Assembly: GCF_016428755.1 (NCBI RefSeq)
Contig: NZ_JAELTI010000010.1
Location: forward strand, 1-64,000
Direction: 5' to 3'
DNA length: 64,000 nucleotides
Source of the DNA: Allobosea sp. ASV33
Lineage (GTDB): Bacteria > Pseudomonadota > Alphaproteobacteria > Rhizobiales > Beijerinckiaceae
Part shown: in pieces, positions 1-8,745 of the stretch
How positions within the stretch are numbered: the first letter of the stretch is position 1
How the letters are laid out: each line of letters begins with the position of its first letter
Notes under the pieces: generated by a model
What the model saw: the letters and a program-made list of their open reading frames with translations, nothing else
Databases searched by the model: none
Told to the model about the DNA's origin: nothing
Made by a program: the position numbers and the translations under genes

Positions 1-509
1 GAGCCGGTGGCGATGACGACGGCCGGACGGCCTTGCGTACAAAGCTCCGGCAGGAAGGCGGCGAGCCGGGCCCGCGCCTCGGCATCGAGCGCGGCGAAGG
101 GCTCATCGATCATCAACAGCCTTGGCCTGACCAGCAGCAGGCGGGCGATGGCGAGCCGCAGCAGCCCCTCCGGCGAGAGCTCGGCCGGCCGCTGCGTCGC
201 CTGCCCGGCGAGGCCGAGCCGAACCAGCACATTGGCGATCAGGCCTTCACGCTCGAACGGCGTCGCCTTCGGCAGGACGAAAGCCAGGTTTTCGGTGAGA
301 TCGAGCCAGGGAAAGAAGCGCGGCCTGGCGCAGAGCAGGCCTATCTCCGCCGTCGGGATCGCTCCCTCCTCGGAGCTCACGCCGGCGAAGGCCTGCAACG
401 CCGCGCCCCGCGTCTCGGCCGGACCAAGCAGCGCGACGACCTCGCCGGCCCTGGGACGCGCCGGACTATTTTCGAGAGCACAGGAGAAATCGTGAAGAGA
501 GGCCGACAT
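1..509 (-). CDS. ABC transporter ATP-binding-like protein, degenerate, partial
   Basis: The reading frame is open from ATG at 509 (GGAG seven bases upstream) to the left window edge, so the C-terminus is missing. It resembles NitT/TauT-type (SsuB-like) ATPases: a PWLDLTENL segment after the Q-loop position and an intact Walker B with D-loop (LLMIDEPFAALD). The nucleotide-binding motifs are otherwise eroded. The Walker A position reads LLGPAETRGAAL with no GKS/T, the Q-loop glutamine is absent, and the signature reads LSPEG instead of LSGG. It is divergent from glnD. It may be a non-hydrolysing or regulatory paralogue of a nitrate/taurine-type importer. No permease is visible in the window. 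Confidence 0.75.
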   Translation of the reverse strand, partial: MSASLHDFSCALENSPARPRAGEVVALLGPAETRGAALQAFAGVSSEEGAIPTAEIGLLCARPRFFPWLDLTENLAFVLPKATPFEREGLIANVLVRLGLAGQATQRPAELSPEGLLRLAIARLLLVRPRLLMIDEPFAALDAEARARLAAFLPELCTQGRPAVVIATG

Positions 510-546
510 CGCTGACTCCATCCATAGACAAAGCGGAAGGAGCACC

Positions 547-563
547 GACGACCTCAGGTCGTC
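547..563. promoter_or_regulatory. Inverted repeat between divergent genes
   Basis: GACGACC and GGTCGTC, separated by TCA, form a perfect 7-base inverted repeat in the gap between the ABC-like gene and glnD. There is no T-run, so an operator or mRNA hairpin is more likely than a terminator. Function is unknown. Confidence 0.3.
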
Positions 564-777
564 CCGTCGTCCCGCGCTTTAGCTGCATTTGTTTCGCGCC
601 CGCAAGCTGAGGCTCAAATCGGCGCGTGTCCTCTTCTAAGGTCCGGATGTCCGTTTTGTCAAACGACGCAGACCGAGGCGCCACCTCTATTCCACACACT
701 CCAAACGTTTAATTTTATCCTCTCCCCTCACCTTCTCCCATGTTACGAAAGGCGATGTCTGCCGGAACGGAGCCTTC

Positions 778-3588
778 GTGACCGCGCCTCACGCCAAGCC
801 TGCCCTGCCGCTCGCCGAGATGCTGCACCATCCCGACGCAGGCGTCGCACGGCTGTTCGAAGGGATAAACCGGCGCGACAAGGCCAAGATGCGGCAGACG
901 CTGATCGCCGGGCTCAGGCAGGTGCTGGACGACGGGCATGCCTCGGCCCGGGCGATCCTGGCCGGCCCGCGCGGCGGGTTGGCCTGCGCGCATCGCCTCT
1001 CGGCCGTGATGGACGCCGTGGTGCGGGCGCTGCACAGCGCCGCGATCACCTATTTCTATCCGGCCGACAATCCGTCGCAGTCGGAGCGGATCGCAGTCGT
1101 CGCCGTCGGCGGCTACGGGCGCGGCACGCTGGCGCCGGGCTCCGATGTCGATCTGCTCTTCCTGTTCCCGCACAAGCAGACCGCCTGGGGCGAGAGCGTG
1201 GTCGAATCCATGCTCTATCCGCTCTGGGACCTGAAGCTGAAGACCGGCCATTCCGTGCGTTCGATCGACGATTGCGTGCGGGAGGCCCGCGCCGACATGA
1301 CGATCCGCACCGCCCTGCTGGAAGCGCGCTTCCTGGTGGGCGACCGCGCGCTCTTCGACGAGATGGTCGGCCGGTTCGACGCGGAGGTGGTCGAGGGCAC
1401 GGCCCAGGCCTTCACCGAGGCCAAGCTCGCCGAACGCGAGCTCAGGGTGCAGCGGGCCGGCGCCTCGCGCTATCTGGTCGAGCCCAACGTCAAGGACGGC
1501 AAGGGCGGCCTGCGTGACCTCAACACGCTGTTCTGGATCGCCAAATACGCCTACCGCGTCCACGATGTGCGCGAGCTGGTCGAAGCCGGGCTGTTCGACC
1601 AGCAGGAATTGCAGATGTTCCAGCGTTCGGAGGAATTCCTCTGGCGCGTGCGGTGCTGGCTGCATTTCATCACCGGGCGGGCGGAGGAGCGCTTGTCCTT
1701 CGACCTGCAAAGGCAGGTCGCGGCCGAGATCGGCTATGCCGGCCGCAGCGGGCAGGCGCCGGTCGAGCGCTTCATGAAGGCCTACTTCCTGATCGCCAAG
1801 GATGTCGGCGACCTCACCGCCATCGTCTGCGCCGCCCTGGAGGCGCGCCAGCAGAAGCCGCGCGCGACGCTCTCGCGGCTGTTCGACTCGCTCGCCAAGC
1901 GCAAGCGCGAGCGCTCGCTCGGCCATCCCGATTTCAAGCTGACCAGCCAGCGCCTCAATGTCGTCGACGACAGCGCCTTCGAGCGCGATCCGGTCAACCT
2001 GCTCCGGCTCTACGCCATCGCCAGCCGCGAGGACCTCGCCATCCACCCCGATGCCAGCCGGCTGGTCACGCAGTCGCTCCGGCTGGTGACGCCAGGCCTG
2101 CGCAACGAGCCGGAAGCCAACCGCATCTTCCTGGAGATCCTGACCGGGCGGCGTTCGCCGGAGGTGGTGCTGCGGCGCATGAACGAATCCGGGTTGCTCG
2201 GTCGATTCGTGCCGGATTTCGGCCGCGTCGTCGCGATGATGCAGTTCAACATGTACCATCACTATACGGTGGATGAGCACCTGATCCGCGCCATGGGTGT
2301 GCTGGCCGAGATCGATGCCGGCGTGCTGGAGGCCGAGCATCCCCTGGCCAACGAGATCATGCCGACCATCGCCAACCGGCGGGCGCTCTATGTCGCGCTC
2401 TTCCTGCACGACATCGCCAAGGGCCGGCCGGAGGACCATTCGCTCGCCGGCGCCCGGATCGCCCGCAAGCTCGGCCCGCGCTTCGGCCTGACCCCGGCGC
2501 AGACGGAGACCGTGGCCTGGCTGGTCGAGCATCATCTGGACATGTCGACGGTGGCGCAGAGCCGCGATCTCGGCGACCCCAAGACGATCGAGAGCTTCGC
2601 CGCGACCGTCCAGACGCTGGAACGCCTGAAGCTCCTGCTCGTCCTCACCGTCGCCGACATCAAGGCGGTCGGCCCCGGCGTCTGGAATGGCTGGAAGGGG
2701 CAGTTGCTGCGCACGCTCTATTACGAGACCGAGCTCGTGCTCACCGGAGGCCATTCTGGTGTCGAGCGCAAGGCGCGCATCGCCATGAAGCAGGACGAAT
2801 TGCGCCGGCGCCTCGCCGACTGGGACGAGGCGGAACGCGACGCCTATGTCGCACGTCACTACCCCGCCTATTGGATCAAGGTCGATCCCGAGCAGCAGGA
2901 GAAGCACGCCCGCTTCCTGCGCGATGCCGAAGCTGCCGGGCGCACCACGGCGACCATCGTCGAGACAGATAAATTCCGTGGCGTGACCGAACTCACCGTG
3001 CTCGCCCCGGACCATCCGCGCCTGCTCGCAATCGTCACCGGCGCCTGCGCCGCGGCCGGCGGCAATATCGTCGATGCGCAGATCTTCACGACCAGCGACG
3101 GGCTCGTGCTCGACACGATCTCGGTCTCGCGCGCCTTCGACCGCGACGACGACGAACTGCGCCGGGCCGAGCGCATCGCCGCCGCCATCGAGCGGGCGCT
3201 TAAGGGCGAGATCAAGATCGCCGATCTCGTGGCGCAGCGGCGTGCGCCGCCGCCGCGCGGGCAGACCTTCCAGGTCGAGCCCGAGGTCGTGATCGACAAC
3301 GTGCTCTCGGCCCGCCACACCGTGCTGGAGGTCTCGGGCCTCGACCGGCCGGGCCTGCTCTACGACCTCACCACCGCCATCGGGAAGCTCAACCTCAACA
3401 TCGCCTCGGCCCATATCGCGACCTTCGGCGAGAAGGCGGTCGACGTGTTTTACGTCACCGACCTGACCCATGCGAAGATCGTCTCGACCGGCCGGCAACT
3501 GACGATCCGCAAGGCGCTCATCGACGTGTTCAAGTTCGAGGCCGAGAAGCCGGCCCCGGCGAAGGCGAAAATGCCGGCCCGCGCTTGA
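778..3588 (+). CDS. glnD: [Protein-PII] uridylyltransferase / uridylyl-removing enzyme GlnD
   Basis: Bifunctional nitrogen sensor that uridylylates PII proteins (GlnB/GlnK) when glutamine is low and removes UMP when it is high. The 936-residue length is typical. Visible domains are: the nucleotidyltransferase motif GGYGRG at residues 111-116 followed by GSDVDLL (Asp123 and Asp125 as metal ligands); an HD hydrolase domain with His544-Asp545 (FLHDIAKG); and two C-terminal ACT domains at about 738-815 and 848-925, which bind glutamine. The start is GTG, chosen because GGAG lies five bases upstream and no ATG nearby is in frame. grpE follows 93 bases later. Confidence 0.97.
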   Translation: MTAPHAKPALPLAEMLHHPDAGVARLFEGINRRDKAKMRQTLIAGLRQVLDDGHASARAILAGPRGGLACAHRLSAVMDAVVRALHSAAITYFYPADNPSQSERIAVVAVGGYGRGTLAPGSDVDLLFLFPHKQTAWGESVVESMLYPLWDLKLKTGHSVRSIDDCVREARADMTIRTALLEARFLVGDRALFDEMVGRFDAEVVEGTAQAFTEAKLAERELRVQRAGASRYLVEPNVKDGKGGLRDLNTLFWIAKYAYRVHDVRELVEAGLFDQQELQMFQRSEEFLWRVRCWLHFITGRAEERLSFDLQRQVAAEIGYAGRSGQAPVERFMKAYFLIAKDVGDLTAIVCAALEARQQKPRATLSRLFDSLAKRKRERSLGHPDFKLTSQRLNVVDDSAFERDPVNLLRLYAIASREDLAIHPDASRLVTQSLRLVTPGLRNEPEANRIFLEILTGRRSPEVVLRRMNESGLLGRFVPDFGRVVAMMQFNMYHHYTVDEHLIRAMGVLAEIDAGVLEAEHPLANEIMPTIANRRALYVALFLHDIAKGRPEDHSLAGARIARKLGPRFGLTPAQTETVAWLVEHHLDMSTVAQSRDLGDPKTIESFAATVQTLERLKLLLVLTVADIKAVGPGVWNGWKGQLLRTLYYETELVLTGGHSGVERKARIAMKQDELRRRLADWDEAERDAYVARHYPAYWIKVDPEQQEKHARFLRDAEAAGRTTATIVETDKFRGVTELTVLAPDHPRLLAIVTGACAAAGGNIVDAQIFTTSDGLVLDTISVSRAFDRDDDELRRAERIAAAIERALKGEIKIADLVAQRRAPPPRGQTFQVEPEVVIDNVLSARHTVLEVSGLDRPGLLYDLTTAIGKLNLNIASAHIATFGEKAVDVFYVTDLTHAKIVSTGRQLTIRKALIDVFKFEAEKPAPAKAKMPARA

Positions 3589-3681
3589 TTTAACCGGCCA
3601 TAAGGCCGATATCCGGCACGAACGCGGCTGCGGCCCCGCGAGGGGCGATGCAGCCAGCCAGGAAAGGGACGTGACGATAAA

Positions 3682-4284
3682 ATGACGCAGAACCCTGCGA
3701 CGGAAGACCCCAACCTCGAAGCCGGCGCGGACGCGCCCGAGCAGGCGGCCACCGCCGAGGCAGGCCTCGCGGCGCAGCTCGCCAAGATCGAGGCCGAACG
3801 CGACGACCTCAAGGACAAGCTGCTGCGCACGCTCGCCGAGATGGAGAACCTGCGCCGCCGTACCGAGCGCGAGATCGCCGATGCCAAGGCCTATGCGGCG
3901 ACCAGCTTCGCCCGCGACATGCTCGGCTCCGCCGACAATCTGCGCCGGGCGCTGGAAAGCCTGCCGGCGGATGCCATGAAGACGGCCGATGCAGCCGTGA
4001 AGGCGTTGCACGAAGGCGTCGAGCTGACCGAGCGCGAATTGCTCAAGACGCTTGAGCGCCACGGCGTGCGCCGCATCGATCCGCAGGGCGAGAAATTCGA
4101 CCCCAACCTGCACCAGGCCATGTTCGAGGCGCCCGACGCCACGATCGCCAAGGGGCTGATCTCGAAGGTCGTACAGATCGGCTACAAGATCGGCGAGCGC
4201 GTGCTGCGCCCGGCGCTCGTCGGCGTCTCCGCCGGGGCGCCCAAGGCTCCGGAAGCGCCGGCCGGCGAACCGACCCAGCACTGA
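3682..4284 (+). CDS. grpE: Nucleotide exchange factor GrpE
   Basis: Co-chaperone that releases ADP from DnaK in the cytoplasmic Hsp70 cycle. The 200-residue protein has the family layout: an acidic disordered N-terminus (to about 30), a long coiled coil around 33-75 ([18 protein letters not shown]), and the C-terminal beta domain with the NPNLHQAM-like segment [10 protein letters not shown]. An AGGAAAGGGA stretch lies upstream of the ATG. It stops four bases before the next gene, so the two are probably co-transcribed. No CIRCE or heat-shock element was recognised upstream. Confidence 0.95.
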   Translation: MTQNPATEDPNLEAGADAPEQAATAEAGLAAQLAKIEAERDDLKDKLLRTLAEMENLRRRTEREIADAKAYAATSFARDMLGSADNLRRALESLPADAMKTADAAVKALHEGVELTERELLKTLERHGVRRIDPQGEKFDPNLHQAMFEAPDATIAKGLISKVVQIGYKIGERVLRPALVGVSAGAPKAPEAPAGEPTQH

Positions 4285-4288
4285 CGCC

Positions 4289-4909
4289 GTGTTCGAGGTC
4301 GCCGGCGTCGCCATCTTCGCGCTGACCGGCGCCCTCGTCGCCGCCCGCAAGGGCATGGACCCGTTTGGCTTCATCCTGCTGGCGGTCGTGACCGGCGTCG
4401 GGGGCGGCACCTTGCGCGACGTCCTGCTCGGGCGCGGCATCTTCTGGGTGCGCGACCCCAGCGACGTCATCACCTGCACCATCGTCGCGCTCGCCTGCTG
4501 GCTGCTGGCCTATCTCCGCCCCGGCGTGCTCGAAGGCTGGGGCGGCCGCAAGCTCCTGATCTGGGCCGACGCCGCCGGCCTCTCCCTCTTCGCCGTTATC
4601 GGCACGCTCAAGGGTCTCGATGCGGCCGTGCCGGTGCTTTCGGCCGTCGCGCTCGGCGCGATGACCGCGACCTTCGGCGGCATCCTGCGCGACATCCTCG
4701 CCGGCGACCGGCCGATGGTGCTGTGGAGCCGCGATTTCTATGTCACTGCCGCCACGGCAGGCGCCGCCATGACGGCCTTGCTCACCGGCCTCGGCCTCTC
4801 CGGCCCGCTCGTAATGCTTGGTGGCCTTGCGGCCTGCTTCGGCCTCAGGGCGGGATCGCTGCTGTTCGGCTGGTCCTTCCCGAACCTGCCGCGCAAATCG
4901 GCCGATTAG
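4289..4909 (+). CDS. Trimeric intracellular cation (TRIC) channel family protein, UPF0126/YadS-like
   Basis: A 206-residue polytopic inner-membrane protein with about seven hydrophobic segments. It has the duplicated family motif, GVGGGTLRDVLL in the first half and GGILRDIL in the second, as expected of TRIC-type proteins, which are built from two three-helix repeats. Archaeal and bacterial TRIC homologues conduct monovalent cations; the substrate here is not known. The start is GTG, four bases after the grpE stop, which indicates translational coupling. Confidence 0.88.
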   Translation: MFEVAGVAIFALTGALVAARKGMDPFGFILLAVVTGVGGGTLRDVLLGRGIFWVRDPSDVITCTIVALACWLLAYLRPGVLEGWGGRKLLIWADAAGLSLFAVIGTLKGLDAAVPVLSAVALGAMTATFGGILRDILAGDRPMVLWSRDFYVTAATAGAAMTALLTGLGLSGPLVMLGGLAACFGLRAGSLLFGWSFPNLPRKSAD

Positions 4910-4927
4910 GCGGCTCGATCCACCGTT

Positions 4928-5059
4928 GTCATTCCGGGGCTTCGCGGAGCGAAGAACCCGGAACCCACGACTGGGCGAGACATTCGGTGCCAAAAAAATA
5001 CAAGCAAGCCACCCCGTCGTGGGTTCCGGGTTCGCGCCTGCGGCGCGCCCCGGAATGAC
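4928..5059. repeat. Palindromic intergenic repeat (GTCATTCCGGGG family)
   Basis: Begins GTCATTCCGGGG and ends with the reverse complement CCCCGGAATGAC. Inner arms (GAACCCGGAACCCACGA and its near-complement TCGTGGGTTCCGGGTTC) flank an A-rich centre. The same family occurs at 9927-10020 and 16686-16830. It separates the convergent TRIC and alkB genes and could form a large hairpin ending both transcripts. Confidence 0.85.
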
Positions 5060-5086
5060 AAGGGGCGTGCCTCGCGAAGGCAAAGT

Positions 5087-5707
5087 TTATTTCGACTTCG
5101 TCACGCGCCGCATGGTCAGGTTGATCCGCCCGCCTTCCGGCAGCAGCGTCGAGGACCCGGTCAGGATACGGTCGATGCCGTGATAGGCCAGCCGCGCCTC
5201 GCCGCCGAAGAGCAGCACGTCGCCGGACGCGAGCTTGAGCGACGTCGTCTTGCCACCGCGCGTCGTGCCGCCGATGCGGAAGAGCGCGGCGTCGCCAAGC
5301 GAGACCGACAGGACCGGCGCGTCGAAATCCTGCTCGTCGCGGTCCTGATGCAGGCCCATCTTGGCGCCCCCGGCATAGAAATTGACGAGGCAGGCCTCCG
5401 GCGGATGCGGATAATCCGCCAGTTCCCGCCAGAGATCGAGCAGCGGCGCCGGCATGATCGGCCAGGGCTCGCCGGTCTCGGGATGCTCCGCCTGATAGCG
5501 ATAGCCGTCGATATCGGAGACCCAGCCGAGCGAGCCGCAATTGGTCATGCGCACCGAGAACGGCGTGCCGCTCTTGGGCATGCGCGGCTGAAAGAACGGC
5601 GCCTTGCGCGCGACCGCGCGCAGTTCCGCGACCAGGGCCGCCTGCTCCTCCGGCGCCAGCCGGCCCGGCCAGTGAACGACGCCCGGCGCGACGGTGACGC
5701 GGGTCAT
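5087..5707 (-). CDS. alkB: DNA oxidative demethylase AlkB (2OG-Fe(II) oxygenase)
   Basis: Repairs alkylated bases (1-methyladenine, 3-methylcytosine) by oxidative demethylation with 2-oxoglutarate and Fe(II). The 206-residue protein has iron ligands His120 and Asp122 in HQDRDE and His176 in AYHGIDR, and the oxoglutarate-binding RINLTMRR near residues 194-201. The substrate-lid region has the family string RMTNCGSLGWVSD. It starts two bases after the dapB stop, so the two genes form a tight transcription unit although their functions look unrelated. Confidence 0.94.
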   Translation of the reverse strand: MTRVTVAPGVVHWPGRLAPEEQAALVAELRAVARKAPFFQPRMPKSGTPFSVRMTNCGSLGWVSDIDGYRYQAEHPETGEPWPIMPAPLLDLWRELADYPHPPEACLVNFYAGGAKMGLHQDRDEQDFDAPVLSVSLGDAALFRIGGTTRGGKTTSLKLASGDVLLFGGEARLAYHGIDRILTGSSTLLPEGGRINLTMRRVTKSK

Positions 5708-5709
5708 GG

Positions 5710-6525
5710 TCAGAACGCGTCGAGGCCGAGCACGTCGGCCATCGAATAGAGGCCAGCCTTGCGCCCCCGGCCCCAGAGCGCGGCCTTGATCGCGCCCTGC
5801 GCGAAAAGGCTGCGATCCTCCGCCACATGGGCGAGCTCGAGCCGCTCGCCGGCGCCGGCGAAGATGACCTTGTGATCGCCGACGACAGTGCCGCCGCGCA
5901 GCGCCGCGAAGCCGATCGTGCCGGGTTCCCGCGCGCCGGTGATGCCGTCGCGGCCGGCGACGCGTGTCTGCGCGAGATCGACCGCGCGGCCTTCCGCCGC
6001 CGCCTCGCCGAGCAAGACGGCCGTGCCGGAGGGTGCATCGACCTTCATGCGGTGATGCATCTCGACGATCTCGATGTCCCAGTCGGTGCCGAGCGTCGCG
6101 GCGACCTTGCGCACCAGCGCCGCCAGCAGGTTGACGCCGAGGCTCATGTTGCCGGAGCGGACGATCGGCGTGCGCTTGGCCGCCTCGGCCAGCTCGGCCA
6201 GATGCTTGGGCTCCAGCCCGGTGGTGCCGACGACATGCAGGATGCCGGCGTCAGCCGCCAGCCTGGCGAAGGCGACGGTCGCATCCGGCGCGGTGAAGTC
6301 GAGCACGCCATCGGCGGAAGCAAAGGCAGCGGCGGCATCGCTCGTCACCTTGACGCCGGAGGCCGGCAGGCCGGCGAGAATCCCGGCATCGTCGCCCAGC
6401 ACGGGGGAGCCCGGGCGCTCGATGGCGGCCACGAGGGTGCAGCCTTGCGCCTGATCGATGGCACGGATCAGCATCCGGCCCATCCGCCCGGCGGCCCCGA
6501 CGACGACGAGACGCATATCACTCAT
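5710..6525 (-). CDS. dapB: 4-hydroxy-tetrahydrodipicolinate reductase DapB
   Basis: NAD(P)H-dependent step of the diaminopimelate/lysine pathway. The 271-residue protein has the N-terminal Rossmann motif [13 protein letters not shown] (7-19) and the catalytic signature [15 protein letters not shown], with His157/His158 and Lys161. Length and motifs are standard. It is the first gene of a unit with alkB, and the Tim44-domain gene upstream is separated from it by a terminator. Confidence 0.96.
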   Translation of the reverse strand: MSDMRLVVVGAAGRMGRMLIRAIDQAQGCTLVAAIERPGSPVLGDDAGILAGLPASGVKVTSDAAAAFASADGVLDFTAPDATVAFARLAADAGILHVVGTTGLEPKHLAELAEAAKRTPIVRSGNMSLGVNLLAALVRKVAATLGTDWDIEIVEMHHRMKVDAPSGTAVLLGEAAAEGRAVDLAQTRVAGRDGITGAREPGTIGFAALRGGTVVGDHKVIFAGAGERLELAHVAEDRSLFAQGAIKAALWGRGRKAGLYSMADVLGLDAF

Positions 6526-6625
6526 GGAAGGGGGGCTCCGGTCTGGCTCTGCGACGGCAGATATCTTCGCCAGTAGCGCAATAGGCCGGGCTTCGCCAGC
6601 GGAACACCCGAAAGCCGCCTATAGC

Positions 6626-6649
6626 AAAACGGCCGGGTTGCCCCGGCCG
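6626..6649 (-). terminator. Intrinsic terminator of the Tim44-domain gene
   Basis: CGGCCGGG and CCCGGCCG form an 8-base stem with loop TTGC. On the minus strand it is followed by TTTT. It lies just downstream of the Tim44-domain stop codon. Confidence 0.75.
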
Positions 6650-6675
6650 CTTCGTGTTCCTCACGCTGTCGGCGC

Positions 6676-7668
6676 TCAGGCCGCCTGCTGGATGCCCGAG
6701 AGCTTCCAGGCGCCGCCACGCTCGCGCACGAAGGTCCAGTACTCGCTGACCTCCTGAGGCTGCGTGGAGCTGCCGTCGACGATCTTGCCGGTCTTGCGGT
6801 CATAGGCCGCGTTGATCAGGCTGAAGCGCATCGCGACGGTCGCGTAGTCGAGATCACCCTCGCGCCAGGCCTGAGACAGGTCGCCCTGCAGCAGCTTGAC
6901 GTCGGAGACGCGGTCGGCGACGCCGCGGCGGGCGTTGTCGCTGAGATCCTCGTCGAAATAGCCGAACATCTCGGGCGTCGTGCGCTGACGCAGGCCGGCC
7001 TCGTCCTCGCTCGAATAGGCGGCGTTGATCTCGCCGAGCAGGCGCTCGAACGCGTTGAAATCATCCCCCGCGAGCTCGATCGGCTGCGGCTGCACGGCGG
7101 CAGCGGCGGCACCGCCACCGAAACCACCCATGCGGGCAGCAGTCTGCTGGGGCTGCGGCGCGTCATAGCCCTGGCGGGCATAGGGCGCGCCCGCGCCGGC
7201 GAGCTGCGGCTCGGAACGGCGGCGGAAGAAGCGGATGGCGAGCATGATGATGCCCGCGATCAGGCCGATCTGCAGCAGGAAGCCGAGCATGCCGGCAAGC
7301 GAAGCCAGGCCGCCGAAGAAGCCGGAGCCTGAGAGCATGCCGAACAGGCCCGCGCCGAGCAGGCCCGCGCCGATGCCCATCATCATGTTGCGCGCGAAGG
7401 ACGGACGGGCGGCCTGCGCAGCCGCGCCGGCGGCCGAGGGGCCTGCCATGGAGGGCGAAGCGGGCGAAGACGGCGCGGAGCGCTGGAACGTCTGGGCGCC
7501 GCCGGGCGTCGTATTGGTCGACGGCGGCGCGCTATTGGTGAACGACCCACGGCTGCCCGAGCTGCGGCCGCCGCCCGGACGGGCTTCGGCAACGAGCGGC
7601 ACGAGCAACAGAGCCCCGGTGATCAGGGCGACGGCACGTCCACGGCGGGCGAGCGAAATCAGAGACAT
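6676..7668 (-). CDS. Tim44-like domain-containing exported/membrane protein
   Basis: The start is ATG at 7668 because GGGAGG lies six bases upstream; an upstream extension of the frame lacks such a site. The 330-residue product has a cleavable-looking signal (residues 1-28, ending AEARP), a Gly/Ser/Pro-rich stretch, a glycine-rich hydrophobic segment with a membrane helix (about 110-150, LLQIGLIAGIIMLAIRFF), and a C-terminal Tim44-like domain (about 195-328). Bacterial Tim44-domain proteins are membrane associated; no specific role can be stated here. Confidence 0.85.
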   Translation of the reverse strand: MSLISLARRGRAVALITGALLLVPLVAEARPGGGRSSGSRGSFTNSAPPSTNTTPGGAQTFQRSAPSSPASPSMAGPSAAGAAAQAARPSFARNMMMGIGAGLLGAGLFGMLSGSGFFGGLASLAGMLGFLLQIGLIAGIIMLAIRFFRRRSEPQLAGAGAPYARQGYDAPQPQQTAARMGGFGGGAAAAAVQPQPIELAGDDFNAFERLLGEINAAYSSEDEAGLRQRTTPEMFGYFDEDLSDNARRGVADRVSDVKLLQGDLSQAWREGDLDYATVAMRFSLINAAYDRKTGKIVDGSSTQPQEVSEYWTFVRERGGAWKLSGIQQAA

Positions 7669-7860
7669 TGTTCCTCCCGGGGCCCACAATGGGCCCACCG
7701 GCACACAATATGGAGAGAGCCTGCATCCCGCGCAAGGCCCCATCCGGCTAACAGACTGAAATGCCTTACTATTTCAAACCAGTACATAATCATTCGTTGC
7801 GAACGGGCCTATATGTTAAGCTCCGGGTAGTCTCGCCATGCGAGGCGCAGGGAGAGAGCC

Positions 7861-8160
7861 ATGACCGGATCCGGACCGAGGCCTCACCGACATCGCGTGC
7901 TGAGCTGCATGCTCGCGTTCGCTGTCATCCTCCTGTTCAGCGAAGCGGCGGCAGCCGGCGATGCCGCCGTCGCGCTCGACAAGCCGCGCCTCGCCCAGGC
8001 GCCTGAGCCGCTCTGCTTCTGCTGGAACGGTGGCCGCAAGATCGCCGAGGGCTTGAAGTCCTGCATCAGGACCACGCAAGGCCCCCGGGTCGCGACCTGC
8101 GGGCGGGTCGTCAACATGATGTCCTGGGACGTGTCGGAAACGGCCTGTCCGGAAAGCTGA
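7861..8160 (+). CDS. Small secreted cysteine-containing protein, function unknown
   Basis: A 99-residue product with GGGAGAG upstream of its ATG and a clear signal peptide (hydrophobic core LAFAVILLFSEAAAA). The mature part contains five cysteines (CFCW, KSC, ATC, TAC) in about 50 residues, which suggests disulfides in the periplasm. A strong terminator follows at 8196. No family was recognised. Confidence 0.7.
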   Translation: MTGSGPRPHRHRVLSCMLAFAVILLFSEAAAAGDAAVALDKPRLAQAPEPLCFCWNGGRKIAEGLKSCIRTTQGPRVATCGRVVNMMSWDVSETACPES

Positions 8161-8195
8161 GCGCTTTCGCCTCCGACGTCCCAGCCACAAACGAA

Positions 8196-8223
8196 AGCGC
8201 CGCCGGGATTACCCGGCGGCGCT
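8196..8223. terminator. Bidirectional intrinsic terminator
   Basis: AGCGCCGCCGGG and its complement CCCGGCGGCGCT form a 12-base stem with loop ATTA. It is followed by GCTTTTA on the plus strand and TTTCGTTT on the minus strand, serving the two converging small genes. Confidence 0.85.
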
Positions 8224-8270
8224 GCTTTTATTGCTCTTGTGGTCCTAGCGACTTCGAGCCTGACCCGTTG

Positions 8271-8354
8271 TCAGAACGCTCCCAGAACGATCGCCATCAT
8301 GAAAACGAAAGCCGCACCCATGATCAATCGGTCGAGACGTAGCGTGACACTCAT
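8271..8354 (-). CDS. 27-residue single-pass membrane micro-protein
   Basis: A 28-codon frame beginning ATGAGTGTC with a near-perfect Shine-Dalgarno (AGGAGGGTG) just upstream. The peptide has a short basic N-terminus (MSVTLRLDRL) followed by one hydrophobic helix ending FMMAIVLGAF. An in-frame upstream extension to 8465 exists but lacks a comparable site. The bidirectional terminator at 8196 ends it. Function is unknown. The ribosome binding site, terminator and membrane-helix composition together support it as a real gene. Confidence 0.65.
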   Translation of the reverse strand: MSVTLRLDRLIMGAAFVFMMAIVLGAF

Positions 8355-8457
8355 CACACCCTCCTGTGTCATTGACCTGTCGTGGAAGCTAGCAGAACTG
8401 ACGGAGGCCGCAAGGGGGCGACATCGTGGCAGGGCCGGGATGCAGGGTAGATCACCC

Positions 8458-8472
8458 TTAATCAAGGGTTAA
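8458..8472. promoter_or_regulatory. Candidate CtrA-binding site
   Basis: TTAA-TCAAGGG-TTAA matches the TTAA-N7-TTAA consensus of the alphaproteobacterial cell-cycle regulator CtrA. It lies about 105 bases upstream of the 27-residue membrane protein gene and about 270 bases upstream of the extensin-like gene. The remainder of 8473-8745 holds no gene I can support. Confidence 0.5.
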
Positions 8473-8745
8473 ATCTTTGATTAGATTTGGGGATATTTCT
8501 GGCTGCGCGATTTCGCCGCGAGCACTGTCCGGCGCTTCGCCACGGTTGCGCCATAATTAACCTCGGCACTCGCGGCGCTGATCTTGTCGACATCGCCGCG
8601 ATGGCTCCGCGCCAGGAAAACCGCCTTGGTTAAGGCCGAAAACGCGCGATTAAGGCCCCGTTCACCACAGCGCCAAAGTTAATGCGCCTGTGGCGGCCTG
8701 GACGCAGTCGGTTGAGAAACCGTTCACCAAGCGCTTCGCATTTGA

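Noticed and set aside
715-4482. Very long open frame on the strand opposite glnD and grpE
   Set aside because: It is complementary to two well-recognised genes, shows no family motifs, and arises from high-GC codon bias.
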